DNA from: Umbilicaria muhlenbergii
Taxonomy: Eukaryota > Ascomycota > Lecanoromycetes > Umbilicariales > Umbilicariaceae
Length of the DNA: 64,000 nucleotides
Assembly (NCBI GenBank): GCA_000611775.1
Contig: KK106982.1
Span: forward strand, 6,008,495 to 6,072,494
Reading direction: 5' to 3'
Shown: positions 22,901 through 33,052 of the stretch, one piece after another
How the letters are laid out: the number at the start of each line of letters is the position of its first letter
Position numbering within the stretch: position 1 is the first letter of the stretch
Translations under genes and position numbers: made by a program
The notes under the pieces: generated by a model
What the model saw: the letters and a program-made list of their open reading frames with translations, nothing else
The model's database searches: none
Told to the model about the DNA's origin: nothing

Positions 22901-23590
22901 GTCCGTAATAGGAAGGCGGCTCAGGAATTTGAAGACTCAACAGCTTCATTCAGTCAGAAGATGACTGAACCTCTGAGATTGACCTTGAGGCTTCTCAGAT
23001 CGCTTTCTTTCTGTTGACAGTTCCTTAATTCTTTTCTCAGATCAACTTTGAACAACCAGGTTCCTATCAGCTCCTCCGTCTCCTCAAACCTCAGGCAACC
23101 TCGTTGATTCGATAGAACAGATGAAGCACAATGAATCTCTGGCTCGTGATTGATGTCTCCCAATTCAGTGGCAATAAATCCCTGCGCAGGTCACCAAAAT
23201 ATGCGCCAGATCAGGGGGGTCCAAAGTATTGGTTGAATTGGTGCATAATCTAGAAGCAAGAAGCCTGCTACGAAGCTATTAAATGTGGCGGCTTACCTAA
23301 GCCGTCCTACAACGCTGAAACCGCTCGATTGCCCAGCCTGATCTGCGTGGCGCGGAACGCCAGGACACCGGCATAGAGCCTCCATCCATTTGGCGGCCAC
23401 TAAGAGCCTCCCAATTTAGAACGGCTTGGTGCGTCCTCGTGGGTGATTTGGTGAGGGCCTGCAGACACTGAAGACGGTGGCGATGGAATTGACTTCAACG
23501 TCGATTCAGGAGGCTTATTATTATTGATGTCCTCAGGCCCTTTTCTTCTTCACCGATTGTCTGAATGACGACTTTCGTCGCGTCCGAATC
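22901..23590. other. intergenic, island edge
   Basis: Composition becomes normal here (TGG, CCA, TCG and CGA reappear). No gene is supported. It contains the upstream region of the gene starting at 23591. Confidence 0.6.
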
Positions 23591-25366
23591 ATGGCGACAT
23601 ATCGGCAGCGTATGATTTCATGGCTAGTCATTGCCAGCCTCGTTGTATCGATAACCTCCACCATTTTACCACGAGCGACCGTCATTCCTGCGCCAGTATC
23701 CATCACTCCAAGCCAGTACTGGTAAGTAAGGTACGCAGGAAAATGGGATGTGTCACTGCTTGGTCGCTGATTCCGGAATAGGGAAGGCAATGACGGCCCA
23801 TGGTCCAGCTTCGCGATACGAGTGGGGACCCCCGCGCAAGACGTGCGAGTCTTCGTTTCTACGCTTACTTCTGCGACTTGGGTCGTGGTTCCCGAAGGAT
23901 GTATTGCGACTGATCCAGCCAATTGTGGGGACCTTCGAGGTGGACTTTTCAAGGTGAACACCTCATCGACCTGGGTAGCCAACCAGTTCTTCGGACTCTT
24001 TTACGACTCCTGGCTCAATTTCACCGGCAATGGCGAGTTTGGATTCGATACTGTTGGGCTATCGTGGCAAGGTAGTGGAGGGCCAACGCTCAATCACACC
24101 GTGGTCGGCGGCATAGCGGACCCGAGTTTCTACCTGGGGAACTTCGGCCTTAGCCCTAGACCGACCAACTTTACCACTTTCAATGACCCTCAACCAAGTT
24201 ACCTCACCCTACTCAAGGATAGCAATGAGATACCGAGTTTGTCCTATGGTATGACAGCTGGTGCGCCATACAGGTACTCTAAGGTCCTCGGAAGCACAGT
24301 GCTTGGCGGTTATGATCAGGGACGATTTGCCCCAGACAGCGGGCTTTCCTTTCCTTTTGGACCCGACCAAACACGGGATTTACTGGTCGGTATCCAAACG
24401 ATCACGAAGACTAGCGCCTCTGGCAGTACGAACCTGTTGCCAAATGGTATATTTGCGGCAATTGATTCGACTGTGGCTCAGATATATCTACCTCAAGCTG
24501 CGGTCACGGCATTTGAGAAGGCTTTCAGTCTTACTCTAGACCCTACCAGTGGACTGTATCTTGTCAACGACAGCTTACACAACGCTTTACTTGCACAACA
24601 AGCTAGTGTCGTTTTTACTCTAGGCAAGGACATCTCAGGGGGCCAAACCGTCCAAATCACGCTTCCCTACGCCAGCTTTGACCTTACTGCCGAAACGCCA
24701 CTAGTGGCGAATTCGAGTCGGTATTTCCCGTTGCATCTCGCCACCAACGATACAGAATATACGCTGGGGAGGACCTTCTTGCAGGAGGCATACTTGACTG
24801 CGGATTACGAACGCATGAACTTTTCCGTTGCGCAATGTACTTGGAGCGCGAACATGACCGAACATATCATTCCCATTTGTTCGTTAAACTCTACAGATTG
24901 TGCGAATACAAACAACAAGAAGACTGGAGGAGGTGGGCTCAGTAGTGGTGCTATCGCTGGTATCGTTGTTGGCGCGGTCGCCATCCTTGCCATCATCGCA
25001 TTACTTATATGGTTCTTGGTTATCCGACCTCGCAAGAGGAGAGTGGCCGAGCTTGAAAACACCGAGGTTAAGAATCGCGAACGACTTAACGGGCACTTTG
25101 ACCCTAAGGATGGCGCTGCGGATGAGGATGCACATAAATCTGTTCCAGGCGTCGAACTTGATGCGGACCAAATACACATTGGGCATGAGATTGGAGGCAC
25201 GATGGTCATGGGGGAAGAGCTGCACGCAGAGGAGCCACCGAGGCCGGTATATGAAATGCCTGGGGATCTACATTATAACGAGGTCCCGTCGCCGCCCGAC
25301 TCCAGTGGGAGAGACCCGATGTCTGCGATCTCTCCTATCAGCCCGACTACGGTGAGTCCGCGATAG
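23591..25366 (+). CDS. aspartic-protease-fold membrane protein, probably inactive
   Basis: This is a 571-residue protein in two exons, 23591-23721 and 23782-25366. The 60-base intron (GTAAGT to AATAG) joins SQYW to EGNDGPW. Residues 8-28 form a signal peptide or anchor (SWLVIASLVVSITSTILP). The lumenal part resembles a pepsin-family (A1) domain: VGTPAQDVRV, a central flap-like part and ILGxxFL-like LGRTFLQEAYLTADYE. A single membrane helix follows (about 385-405, AIAGIVVGAVAILAIIALLI), then a basic stop-transfer RPRKRR and a disordered cytoplasmic tail ending in a Ser/Pro-rich stretch. The usual first catalytic DTGS is replaced by TLTSATW and the second site reads AIDSTVAQ, so proteolysis is doubtful. 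Many NxS/T sites suggest glycosylation. A role at the cell surface is inferred from topology. Confidence 0.85.
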
Positions 25367-26178
25367 GCAATATGAGATTGCTGGTTCTGTTTCGCTTTCT
25401 TTTGAGCTGCTGGACGGAGGGGGCCCTACATCAGAGGTGGGAGAGTCATTCTGTATTTCTGGCTATTGGATATAAAGCCGGCCGATTTATTCTAACGCCG
25501 AACGGGGCTAAAGCGCAGGTACCTCATATACGATATACGAGTAGCGCTTCTTCAGGTTTAATTGGCATCTCGCGTGTTAGCGTGTTTCTCTACGTAACCT
25601 TGTCTGTACATAGATCAATCAAAAGTATCGAACCGCCTCCTGTGATGCTTTCTTATACCAGCGTTCCTATTTGTTTATATTATTTACACAAGTCTGTCTC
25701 CCGTGTCGCTTCTAACCTTGCGCCATGGAGATTGCCACAATCGCTACCTTCAGGCTCGCGTCGCGGTGCTAGAGGACTTGATCCCGAAGCTTCCGGTGAA
25801 TATTTGGGGCGACAATGCCGCCTGGCTAGCTGCTTATCCGGCACTGCAAAGTATCGGTGACCGGGAACGACGGCGCCAGGATGAACCTGGTGACGTGGAC
25901 GACGAAGGGTTGGAGCAGGTGAGGAATAGGCTTTGGGGACTGGATTTGGACAACGTAAGCTGATCTTTGAAGATGTGCAATCGGATAATGCTGGTTAATG
26001 ACAGTGAAGAAAGGAGAAATCCATCCAACCGAAGTCTTCCAAGTGTGCTCATTATCAATATAGCCAGCCGTGAATCCTTGTGCAACAGCGGGCTCCAAAC
26101 CTCAGCGTCACGGCTGTTCAAAAACAATCAAAAAGGGCTTTCCGGGCTCTCAGACCATTAGAACCAACCCCTCCTCCA
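25367..26178. other. intergenic; one doubtful small ORF
   Basis: An 86-codon plus-strand frame at 25703-25963 (start MSLLTLRHGD) has gene-like codon use and an acidic stretch but no recognisable domain and no intron evidence. I do not support it as a gene. Otherwise this is the 3' region of the protease-like gene. Confidence 0.3.
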
Positions 26179-26781
26179 TCAGCCCATGTAGTCCCACTCG
26201 TACATCTCAGAAACCCCCCCACAACCTCCGCACGGTATACTAACGCCATGAGTACACTTCCCGCACTTCCCACAATGCCACTCCCTCCACTCCTTGCACT
26301 CCTTGCACCCCGCGCAATGCCACGTACAATCATCCTGCACCCACCGCCCCCGGCAAAACGAGTAAAACCACGACGCTCGCTTGCTACTCAGCCCATAGCG
26401 AAACAGCGCCTGGACTTGCGCTTTCCCATCAGTCTCCGATCTGCGCGTCGCCTCCGTCATCCCGTTCCAGGCAGAAGCCTAGGCGACGAGGTCCTCGTCG
26501 CCGATACCTTCCATGAAAGCGTCGTTTTTGGGCTTGCTCTTGAAGTCTCCGCGCTTTAGACCCATCAGTCGGCAGCGGAGAGCTTCGGTATCGAGAGTGG
26601 CGAGGTCGGTGACCTTTTCTTTGGCGAGGTGGCGCGCGAAACATGCGTTGGTGTTTACATCTGCGTCCGAATTGCTGAATATGTGGGCGAGGTTGGTGTG
26701 TTGAAATTCGCCGATTCGCCGCCGAGCAGACGTCATTGGGCAGGGGTTTAGGGCAGGGGTTCTAGCGGGAAAAGCAGTCAC
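26179..26781 (-). pseudogene. decayed paralogue of the CXC/Cys-rich protein at 27.7 kb
   Basis: Two adjacent minus-strand open parts (26781-26479 and 26460-26179) match the intact gene at 27736-28507 in order: AHIFSNSD, LDTEALRCRLMGLK, then [40 protein letters not shown] and [11 protein letters not shown]. They are in one frame but separated by an in-frame TAG at 26478-26480. The 5' part coding for the CXC domain has been lost or replaced (MTAFPARTPALNPCP has no counterpart). The copy is inverted relative to the intact one, about 1 kb away. Most likely a local inverted duplication that then decayed. A sequencing error at the stop cannot be excluded, but loss of the CXC region argues for a true pseudogene. 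Confidence 0.75.
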
Positions 26782-27510
26782 GTCATGGGCGTACGTATGT
26801 CTAGGCTTAGCGAAAAGCTCCTAAACATGTATGTTAACGGCTCAAAAGCCTCAAGTTTCTGCTTTCTTCCTTACGTTCATTTTATTCAATTTTGGACTGA
26901 TATTTAGCTAGTGCAATAATACATTTATTTGGCCTCTAAATAATCGTTCTATTCAACATGGTGAAGTTGTATTGGGGGATCTCGGGGCGGGTCTGGAGTG
27001 CTTGCGGTTGGCGGAAGGGAAGGAGTAGATGTGGGTTCGATGGGTTTGGTGAACACTTACCTCCGTCACCACTTTTCCTGTCCCGGTACGCTTGATTGGA
27101 GCATTTGATCCCCTTCCAGCGATATGTGGCTCGTCCATTGCCACATTGATTAAAGATTGCGGGGCCATCCTCCTCGCCAGCACTTGCGGCTTTCTTGTGG
27201 TTTACTCCGGAGTCGAGTTTCTGGGGAAATGAGTTGACTTGATCTCGCGTTTTAGCGTGTTTCCACGTCTCCCTAACGAGGCGCCGTCGAATCTTACCCC
27301 CTTGAACCTACCAAGCACCACTATTATTATCTCGGCCAACCATACAGCCTGACCAGATTCCAAAAGCCTACGAGTAGTCCTCGACATCTTTCTCAAACAA
27401 ATAACTGAAACCCCTAAAAACACGTCTATAGAACTCAATTCAGGAGGGGGGGTATAACTAAAAAATAAATGGGTTTTGGGGAGATGTAGGTAATAATAAA
27501 GAGCTTTTCA
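26782..27510. other. intergenic between inverted paralogues
   Basis: No supported gene. The small open frames on the minus strand at 26.95-27.44 kb have no protein-like features. The far end is the promoter of the CXC gene. Confidence 0.5.
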
Positions 27511-27523
27511 GGGTATATATTAG
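27511..27523 (+). promoter_or_regulatory. possible TATA box of the CXC gene
   Basis: GGGTATATATTAG lies about 215 bases before the chosen ATG at 27736. The frame is open without an ATG from 27488 to 27736, fitting a 5' leader, but an unseen upstream exon is also possible. Confidence 0.4.
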
Positions 27524-27735
27524 CAAATCGCCGAATACTCAATCGAGCACTGAAACTTCCAGAGGTTTCCCACGACCATCACACCAACAGACGACGTCGT
27601 GTTGAGAGCCCTGACGCCGAAGAGAGCTCCCGGTCAAGGAAGATTGAGCAATCCGCTTGGGACGTTGATACTGTCGACGTGCAAGAGCAAGTGGCACAAA
27701 GGATCTTTAATAACTCAGTCAACGGCCGCTATATC

Positions 27736-28507
27736 ATGAGCGATTCGGACTCCAACACCTCAACCTCAGAGCAAGTGGAACGGGTGGTGACCCAGGTGAG
27801 ATATTGCTGCACTCACATACAATCACCAATACCTTCTAACCTCCTTTGCAATGCAGAAACGCCCAGATGAACGCCGAAGAGGATCCTCAAAATGCAAATG
27901 CGGAAACAACTGCTCAACCCGCCGCTGCGCATGTCGTAAAGGTGGCTTAGGCTGCGGACCTTCCTGCGCTTGCACCTCTTGCGAGAACATGCTCAACAGC
28001 CTCGTTCACATCTTCGGCGAAGAAGGTAGGAGCTTACGGGTTACCGATTGCTTCGCGTTGTACCTGTCCAACGGCGATGATACCGACCTAACCGACGATG
28101 ATTTCAAAGACTTGTATTGCCAGCTCATGGGTACAGAACACTTCGATCTCACCCACATACCGGAGGGGGAAGCCTTCCGCGACGATGAATACCTCAAGGA
28201 GTGGAAAGCGACGTGGGTCGGACTGCCGATCCGAGAGCGGAAAGCGCACGTACAAGCGCTTTTCCGTTACGGCTTAAGTGTTGGGCAATCTCCCCACTTC
28301 TACAGGTACAACTATTCGTTCTGTCGAGGGGGTTGGGAGGAGGTTAGTCATACGTGGCATTGTCGCGTTTGCCACGAGTGTAACGATTGGAGAGAGTGGC
28401 ATTGTGGGAAATGCAAGAAGTGTACGTATGGGATCAGTATACCCTGCGACGGGTGTGGAGGCGTTTCGGATTCGTGGCCGCACATCAAGGACGATATTCT
28501 GCATTGA
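27736..28507 (+). CDS. CXC-domain, Cys-rich zinc-binding-type protein
   Basis: Two exons, 27736-27795 and 27857-28507 (intron GTGAGA to ATGCAG, 61 bases), encode about 236 residues. After a short acidic Ser-rich start comes a CXC motif (about residues 30-60): [14 protein letters not shown], then [13 protein letters not shown]. This is like the tesmin/TSO1-type CXC repeat that binds zinc and often DNA. A middle region without known domain follows ([15 protein letters not shown] to ALFRYGL). The C-terminus is a dense Cys/His/Trp module, [26 protein letters not shown] and PCDGCGGVS, with four CxxC pairs expected to bind zinc. I infer a nucleic-acid or protein-binding role. The start is the first ATG giving a plausible frame. 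A decayed inverted paralogue lies at 26.2-26.8 kb. Confidence 0.7.
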
Positions 28508-28992
28508 GTGGTTCGGTATTACAAAAAACCCTTTTTCTTCTATTTTGGTTCAAATATGCCGTCGGGGCCCTCTTTCATCTTTTGTTGAGCTGTATGCACT
28601 TGGAACGCTGAATCAGCGCTATTGGTTCTCAGAACTTATACTCTTCCTATGCTCTTCTTGTGGTCCTGATCCTCGACAATTAAGGGGTTCGCACGAGGTC
28701 AACCATGAGTGTGTGCGGTGGCGCTTTGGGGAATCCGGAGGCGGGCATGCCCGCACCTTAACCTTATTCGGTGTCTCATGCATGACTTAAAGGGCCAATC
28801 GTTTCCCTGGACCTCCATTATCCCCAGGTAGTACAAGATCTATCCATCTATGGCATCATTGGTTGTTTCCCTCCATCGCGGGAGCGCGTGTACTCGTTCT
28901 CAAGTCGTCTTCGATGTACCCTAGGGCATTCCTCTATCCTTGCTACGAGGCCTTCACTCTTATGCTTCTGCCCGATTTCGCTCTTCACAGCC
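28508..28992. other. intergenic
   Basis: 3' region of the CXC gene and 5' region of the anion transporter. No gene or distinctive element is seen. Confidence 0.5.
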
Positions 28993-31166
28993 ATGGCTCC
29001 TGAGAGTGATGACTATACCTGGGAAGGCGTCGAGGGATGGCGGAGTTGGCGACCACATCGACCCGGGCGTGGAATATACCACGATATCAAAAGGCGGCTG
29101 CCATATTATAAGAGCGACATAATAGATGGATTTACCTACCGAATGCTCGCTGCAACAGTGCGAATGTACTTTGTAAAGTTATATTCCCCACGTGTAGGGT
29201 TGCTTTCGAGCAGCGGCTGATGCATTTTTTAGTCTTTTACCTGCCCTCGCCTTTCAATTAGACATGAACCATAATACCGAAGGCTTCTATGGTATCAATG
29301 AAGCGCTCTTCTCTTCTGCGCTCGCGTGTATGGTATTCAGTACAATGGCAGCACAGCCGATCACAATAGTTGGAATTACTGGCCTCATATCGCTTTTCAA
29401 CTATACCATATACGATATTATCAAGCTTCACGACGTTACATTATACCCTCGATTCATGGTATGGGTTGGGATCTGGGCAGCTGTCTCCCACTGGGTGACT
29501 GCCCTCTGCAATCTATGCGACTATATGCGCTTTGTTACGGATTTCTCGAGTAATACTTTTGCTATGTACGTGGGCACAATTTACATAAGTATGCGGACTG
29601 CTTTCTCTCTGCTGAGACCTGTCAAGTGACCTCAGGATACAGTCAAGGGAGTGGAGACCCTAAGCGTGGATTTCTATGACGACCATCCGACCAACGGCTT
29701 CATGTCTGTCATGGTCGTTATACTGTATACTCTGACAATCTTCTTACTGTTTTGTTCAACCCAGCTGTCCGAAGATTACTGTCTGATTATGCTTATCCGG
29801 TTAGTGTATCTCTCCTCAATGCTAACTTTGCGACTCACCGACCTTGATACGTAGATTGGCACCCTTTTCTGGGTAGGGTTCGCGCACATACCGGGGCCTC
29901 TCAAGCGAACGCATATTTCATGTCTACCAGTCACTCGAGCATTCTATCCTACTGTCGACCGTGGGTGGTTGATCGACTTTTGGAATCTACCAGTAAAGTG
30001 GATCTTTGTGGCTCTTCCTATCGGAATGCTAGTCACCTTACTGTTCTATTACGATCATGTACGCAGTGTGCCCCGATGCCTATGGTCAAACCAGTATGCA
30101 CTGATCTCGAAACCGCAGAACGTCAGCAGCTTGACTGCTCAAGCAAAAGACTTCCCCCTTAAGAAGCCCGCCGGCTTTCATTGGGACTTCTTCTTACTCG
30201 GCTGCACATCTTTCATCGCCGGCATTGTCGGCATACCGTTACCAAATGGCCTCGTCCCTCAGGTAGATAGCCTCCGCATGCTCACCTGTAGGCCAATATA
30301 CTCATACCTGTTCAAGGCACCCGTACACCGACGTTCTTACAGACTACGGAGAAGATCTCAAAGTCATTCACACAAATCAAGAAGATGAATCGGAGATTTA
30401 CGAGAAGGAGACAATTCCTGTACGTGTTGTCGAACAGCGTCTCTCACATTTCATCATGGGTCTCGCCATCATCGGCACAATGACCGGGCCTCTTCTGGTA
30501 GTCCTCTCAACAATGCCGCGTGCCGTCTTCTCCGGCGTCTTCCTCGTCGTAGGGGTATGTCATGTCCTTCCATCAAAGTAATCGCTTTCAAGATTGTTGG
30601 CTGACGCAACACCAACCAGTGGGGTTCGATCGAAGGCAACGGCATCACATCCAAAATCCTGTTCCTTTCAAAAGAACACCGCTTCATCCAGCCATCCGAC
30701 CCGCTTCTGAAACTGCGCAAACGACGCATCCTCTATTTCGTATTCTGGCAGCTCCTAGGCTGGGCCTGCACGGTAGCCATCTCCCAGACCATTGCCGCCA
30801 TTGGTTAGTAAACCCTTACCTCTACCCAATCCGTTCACCACCCAACCTATCCCACTTACTGGCCAACGTCTGACCAAGGTCCCACCAGGTTTCCCCGTCC
30901 TCATTGTCGCCCTCATCCCCTTCCGCTGGGTCATCATGCCGAAAATGTTCACCCCCGACGAACTCCAAATCCTGGACGCGCTTACGGCGAATAATCCGGT
31001 GGTGCTGAGTAGTCTGGGCGGCAAGCCGGAAATGCCGGAGGTGGTGCTTGCGGAGAAGAGTAGGGAGGGGAGTGGTGAGGAGAATAGAGGGGAGGGAAGC
31101 GATGAGACGTTGGGGGAGGAGCATGGGAGGGCGGTTCGGGCGGGGGATGCTCGGGGGGAGTGTTAG
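28993..31166 (+). CDS. Bor1-like HCO3-/borate transporter, two apparent frameshifts
   Basis: SLC4/Bor1-type anion transporter of the plasma membrane; in yeast Bor1 exports borate. Exons join well at introns 29178-29232, 29589-29642, 29800-29854, 30059-30118, 30263-30316, 30555-30619 and 30804-30888. Family landmarks in order: RRLPYYKSDIIDG, AAQPITIVGITG, GFAHIPG, FYYDHNVSS, KPAGFHWDFFLLG, GIPLPNGLVPQ, IGTMTGPLLVVL, GSIEGNGITSKILFL, AISQTIAAIGFPVLI. Two places break the frame. Near 29750 the reading frame changes before NPAVRRLLSDYAYP. Near 30322-30328 the conserved APVHTD region looks two bases short (CACAC reduced to CAC). The rest, including splice sites and hydrophobic segments, is well kept. 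So it is either a recent pseudogene or the assembly has indel errors. The C-terminus is a Glu/Gly-rich disordered tail. Confidence 0.8.
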
Positions 31167-33052
31167 GGGTATGGGAGGAGAGATGTGAAACTCGGAGGGT
31201 TGGATGGGATATAGGCAGATTATACTTTAGAAGAGCCGGGGGCTAACCCCATTTGGATGTGGTGATGGTCGTTGGACGTCTATGGTGTGTGTTACTCTCA
31301 TATGCTCCCACGGGGCCCTCCCGGTGTTGACGGAGGCACTTTGCATAAGGTACTGCTTCACACCGTGCATGGTGGTGAGAATTCCCCCGTGGGAGCACTT
31401 CCCAATACGGTAATTCTTAATCTTCGTTGGACGCCGCAGTCTTGTGTTATCTTGCAAGCACTTCAGGGCACCATTTGCCGGCACTTTCGCTTCGGGGCCA
31501 AGTGCCCATGGAAGCCTCCCGCCAAAACTTAAACTAGCAGGTTCGTTCCGCACCCTCATGGAACGTTGCCGGGTCTGGCTTTCGGGACTGAAGACTGCCG
31601 CAACGGATGGGTCAGTCATGGTCAGCTGTGTTGTCCACTGGTATTAGGGCGAGGTGATAGCGAGGGCCTCGAAGTGGTTAGATTGATGGATATCCGGATT
31701 GGGACATTCCTCGCTTCGTTGGACGTCGTTGTTCAAAGCGAGTCTTGGGAAGCTTCCTCGGGCTTCTGCGCTTACGATGGCTATCGGATAAGCGTAGTTT
31801 GGGAGACGTACAGATGCTCATCGCCCAGCACTGAACCTGTAGACGTTCGACAGAAATTGAATTGCCGAGGTGAGAAAGTTGAAGCATGAGCTTTCAATGG
31901 TCATCGTTACTGCGTGATAAACCAGACGAAGAGTTGAAGGTTGATCAAACAACGCCGTGACACGCCTCGCAGTGGTCGTCTTCTACGTGTGTTCGAAGCC
32001 GCAGTTCCTGAGTGCGGAAGCCACGTGCATCTCAAGCTATTCTCCACGTGTATCTAGGGCTGTAGCATCGCGAGTCCTCGAAGTAAACTCTGAACCAAGG
32101 ATGAAATGCGGAGACATCCGACATATCGCTGGCGCCAAGCAGGAATCTCGAGACCACTGGGACTGAAACACGCCATCCCACGCCAAACCAAGCCAAGATC
32201 TCGATGCGGACCCTGAGCAGGCACATGGCCCCTGCTCCATTAAGAGGCTGCCCGTCGCGCCCGTCGTGCTCGTGGTGCCCGCCATTATCGCCAGCCTTAT
32301 CGCCCCTTTCAACCATCTCCATTCTCCAGGTAGTCGTGGACATCTTGTTTGTTTCATCTCAAAGCCACCTTTGGGCGCCATTGCAATTGCTGTTGGTGGT
32401 GGTGGGGTGGACCATCCATCTATTTGACCAGCTGGGTCGCCGAACATAAACTTCATGATCCCGGTGCATCGAGCAAGGGTCCTTGCAGCAACTGGGTTGT
32501 CGTGGACAGCGCGCGCAAACAAGTATAATCACTGACTGGACCGCTTCAAAACCACGCTGTACTGCAGGCAGCGTGCTGCGCATGAGGTCAGGACATAAGG
32601 AACTTAGCGCGCGTCCCGAACGGACCATTTGGGTCTCGATACGAGTAGACGACGAGGTTCACTGCAGCATCATTGCAGGACAGCGCATTTCTGGTAGCAC
32701 AAGCAAGTCCGATTGAGTGGAACCCAAGGAGGCACGTACGGGGCACGGAGTACCAGCATCGCGACTTCGATTCACGAGTAGGATGCCAAAGAGAGCAGTT
32801 GCGATGGAATGAAGCTCGAGTTTTGACTGTGCAAGGACTCCAATAGGATCCCCAGTGGCGACCATCAGCTCTTGCCTTCCTCGCAGCAGCGTGGCATCTC
32901 TGAGTTGTATCAACACGATTTTCATTGTTTGTAGAGGAGGCAGCCCGAAATTTGTCACCAACGCAAGCTCGCAACCTCCATCCCCACTGTGCATAACGCA
33001 TGCTCGCTAATCGACCTGCGGTCTTCGATCTCACCCATCCTGTCCGTTCACG
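31167..33052. other. long intergenic region with a hairpin
   Basis: No gene is supported. A perfect 13-base inverted repeat (TGCTCCCACGGGG at 31303-31315 and its complement at 31385-31397) encloses 69 bases. The decamer TCGTTGGACG recurs near 31269, 31423 and 31714. Minus-strand open frames at 32.0-33.0 kb lack protein-like composition. The right end contains the septin promoter. Confidence 0.45.

Noticed and set aside
26479-26509. A tiny intron removing the stop in the CXC paralogue
   Set aside because: The only GT-AG pair around the stop would be 29 bases, too short for a fungal intron, and would shift the frame.
32037-33034. Minus-strand genes at 32.0-33.0 kb
   Set aside because: Open frames of 100-160 codons overlap each other without domain, intron or codon-bias support and lie in the septin promoter region.
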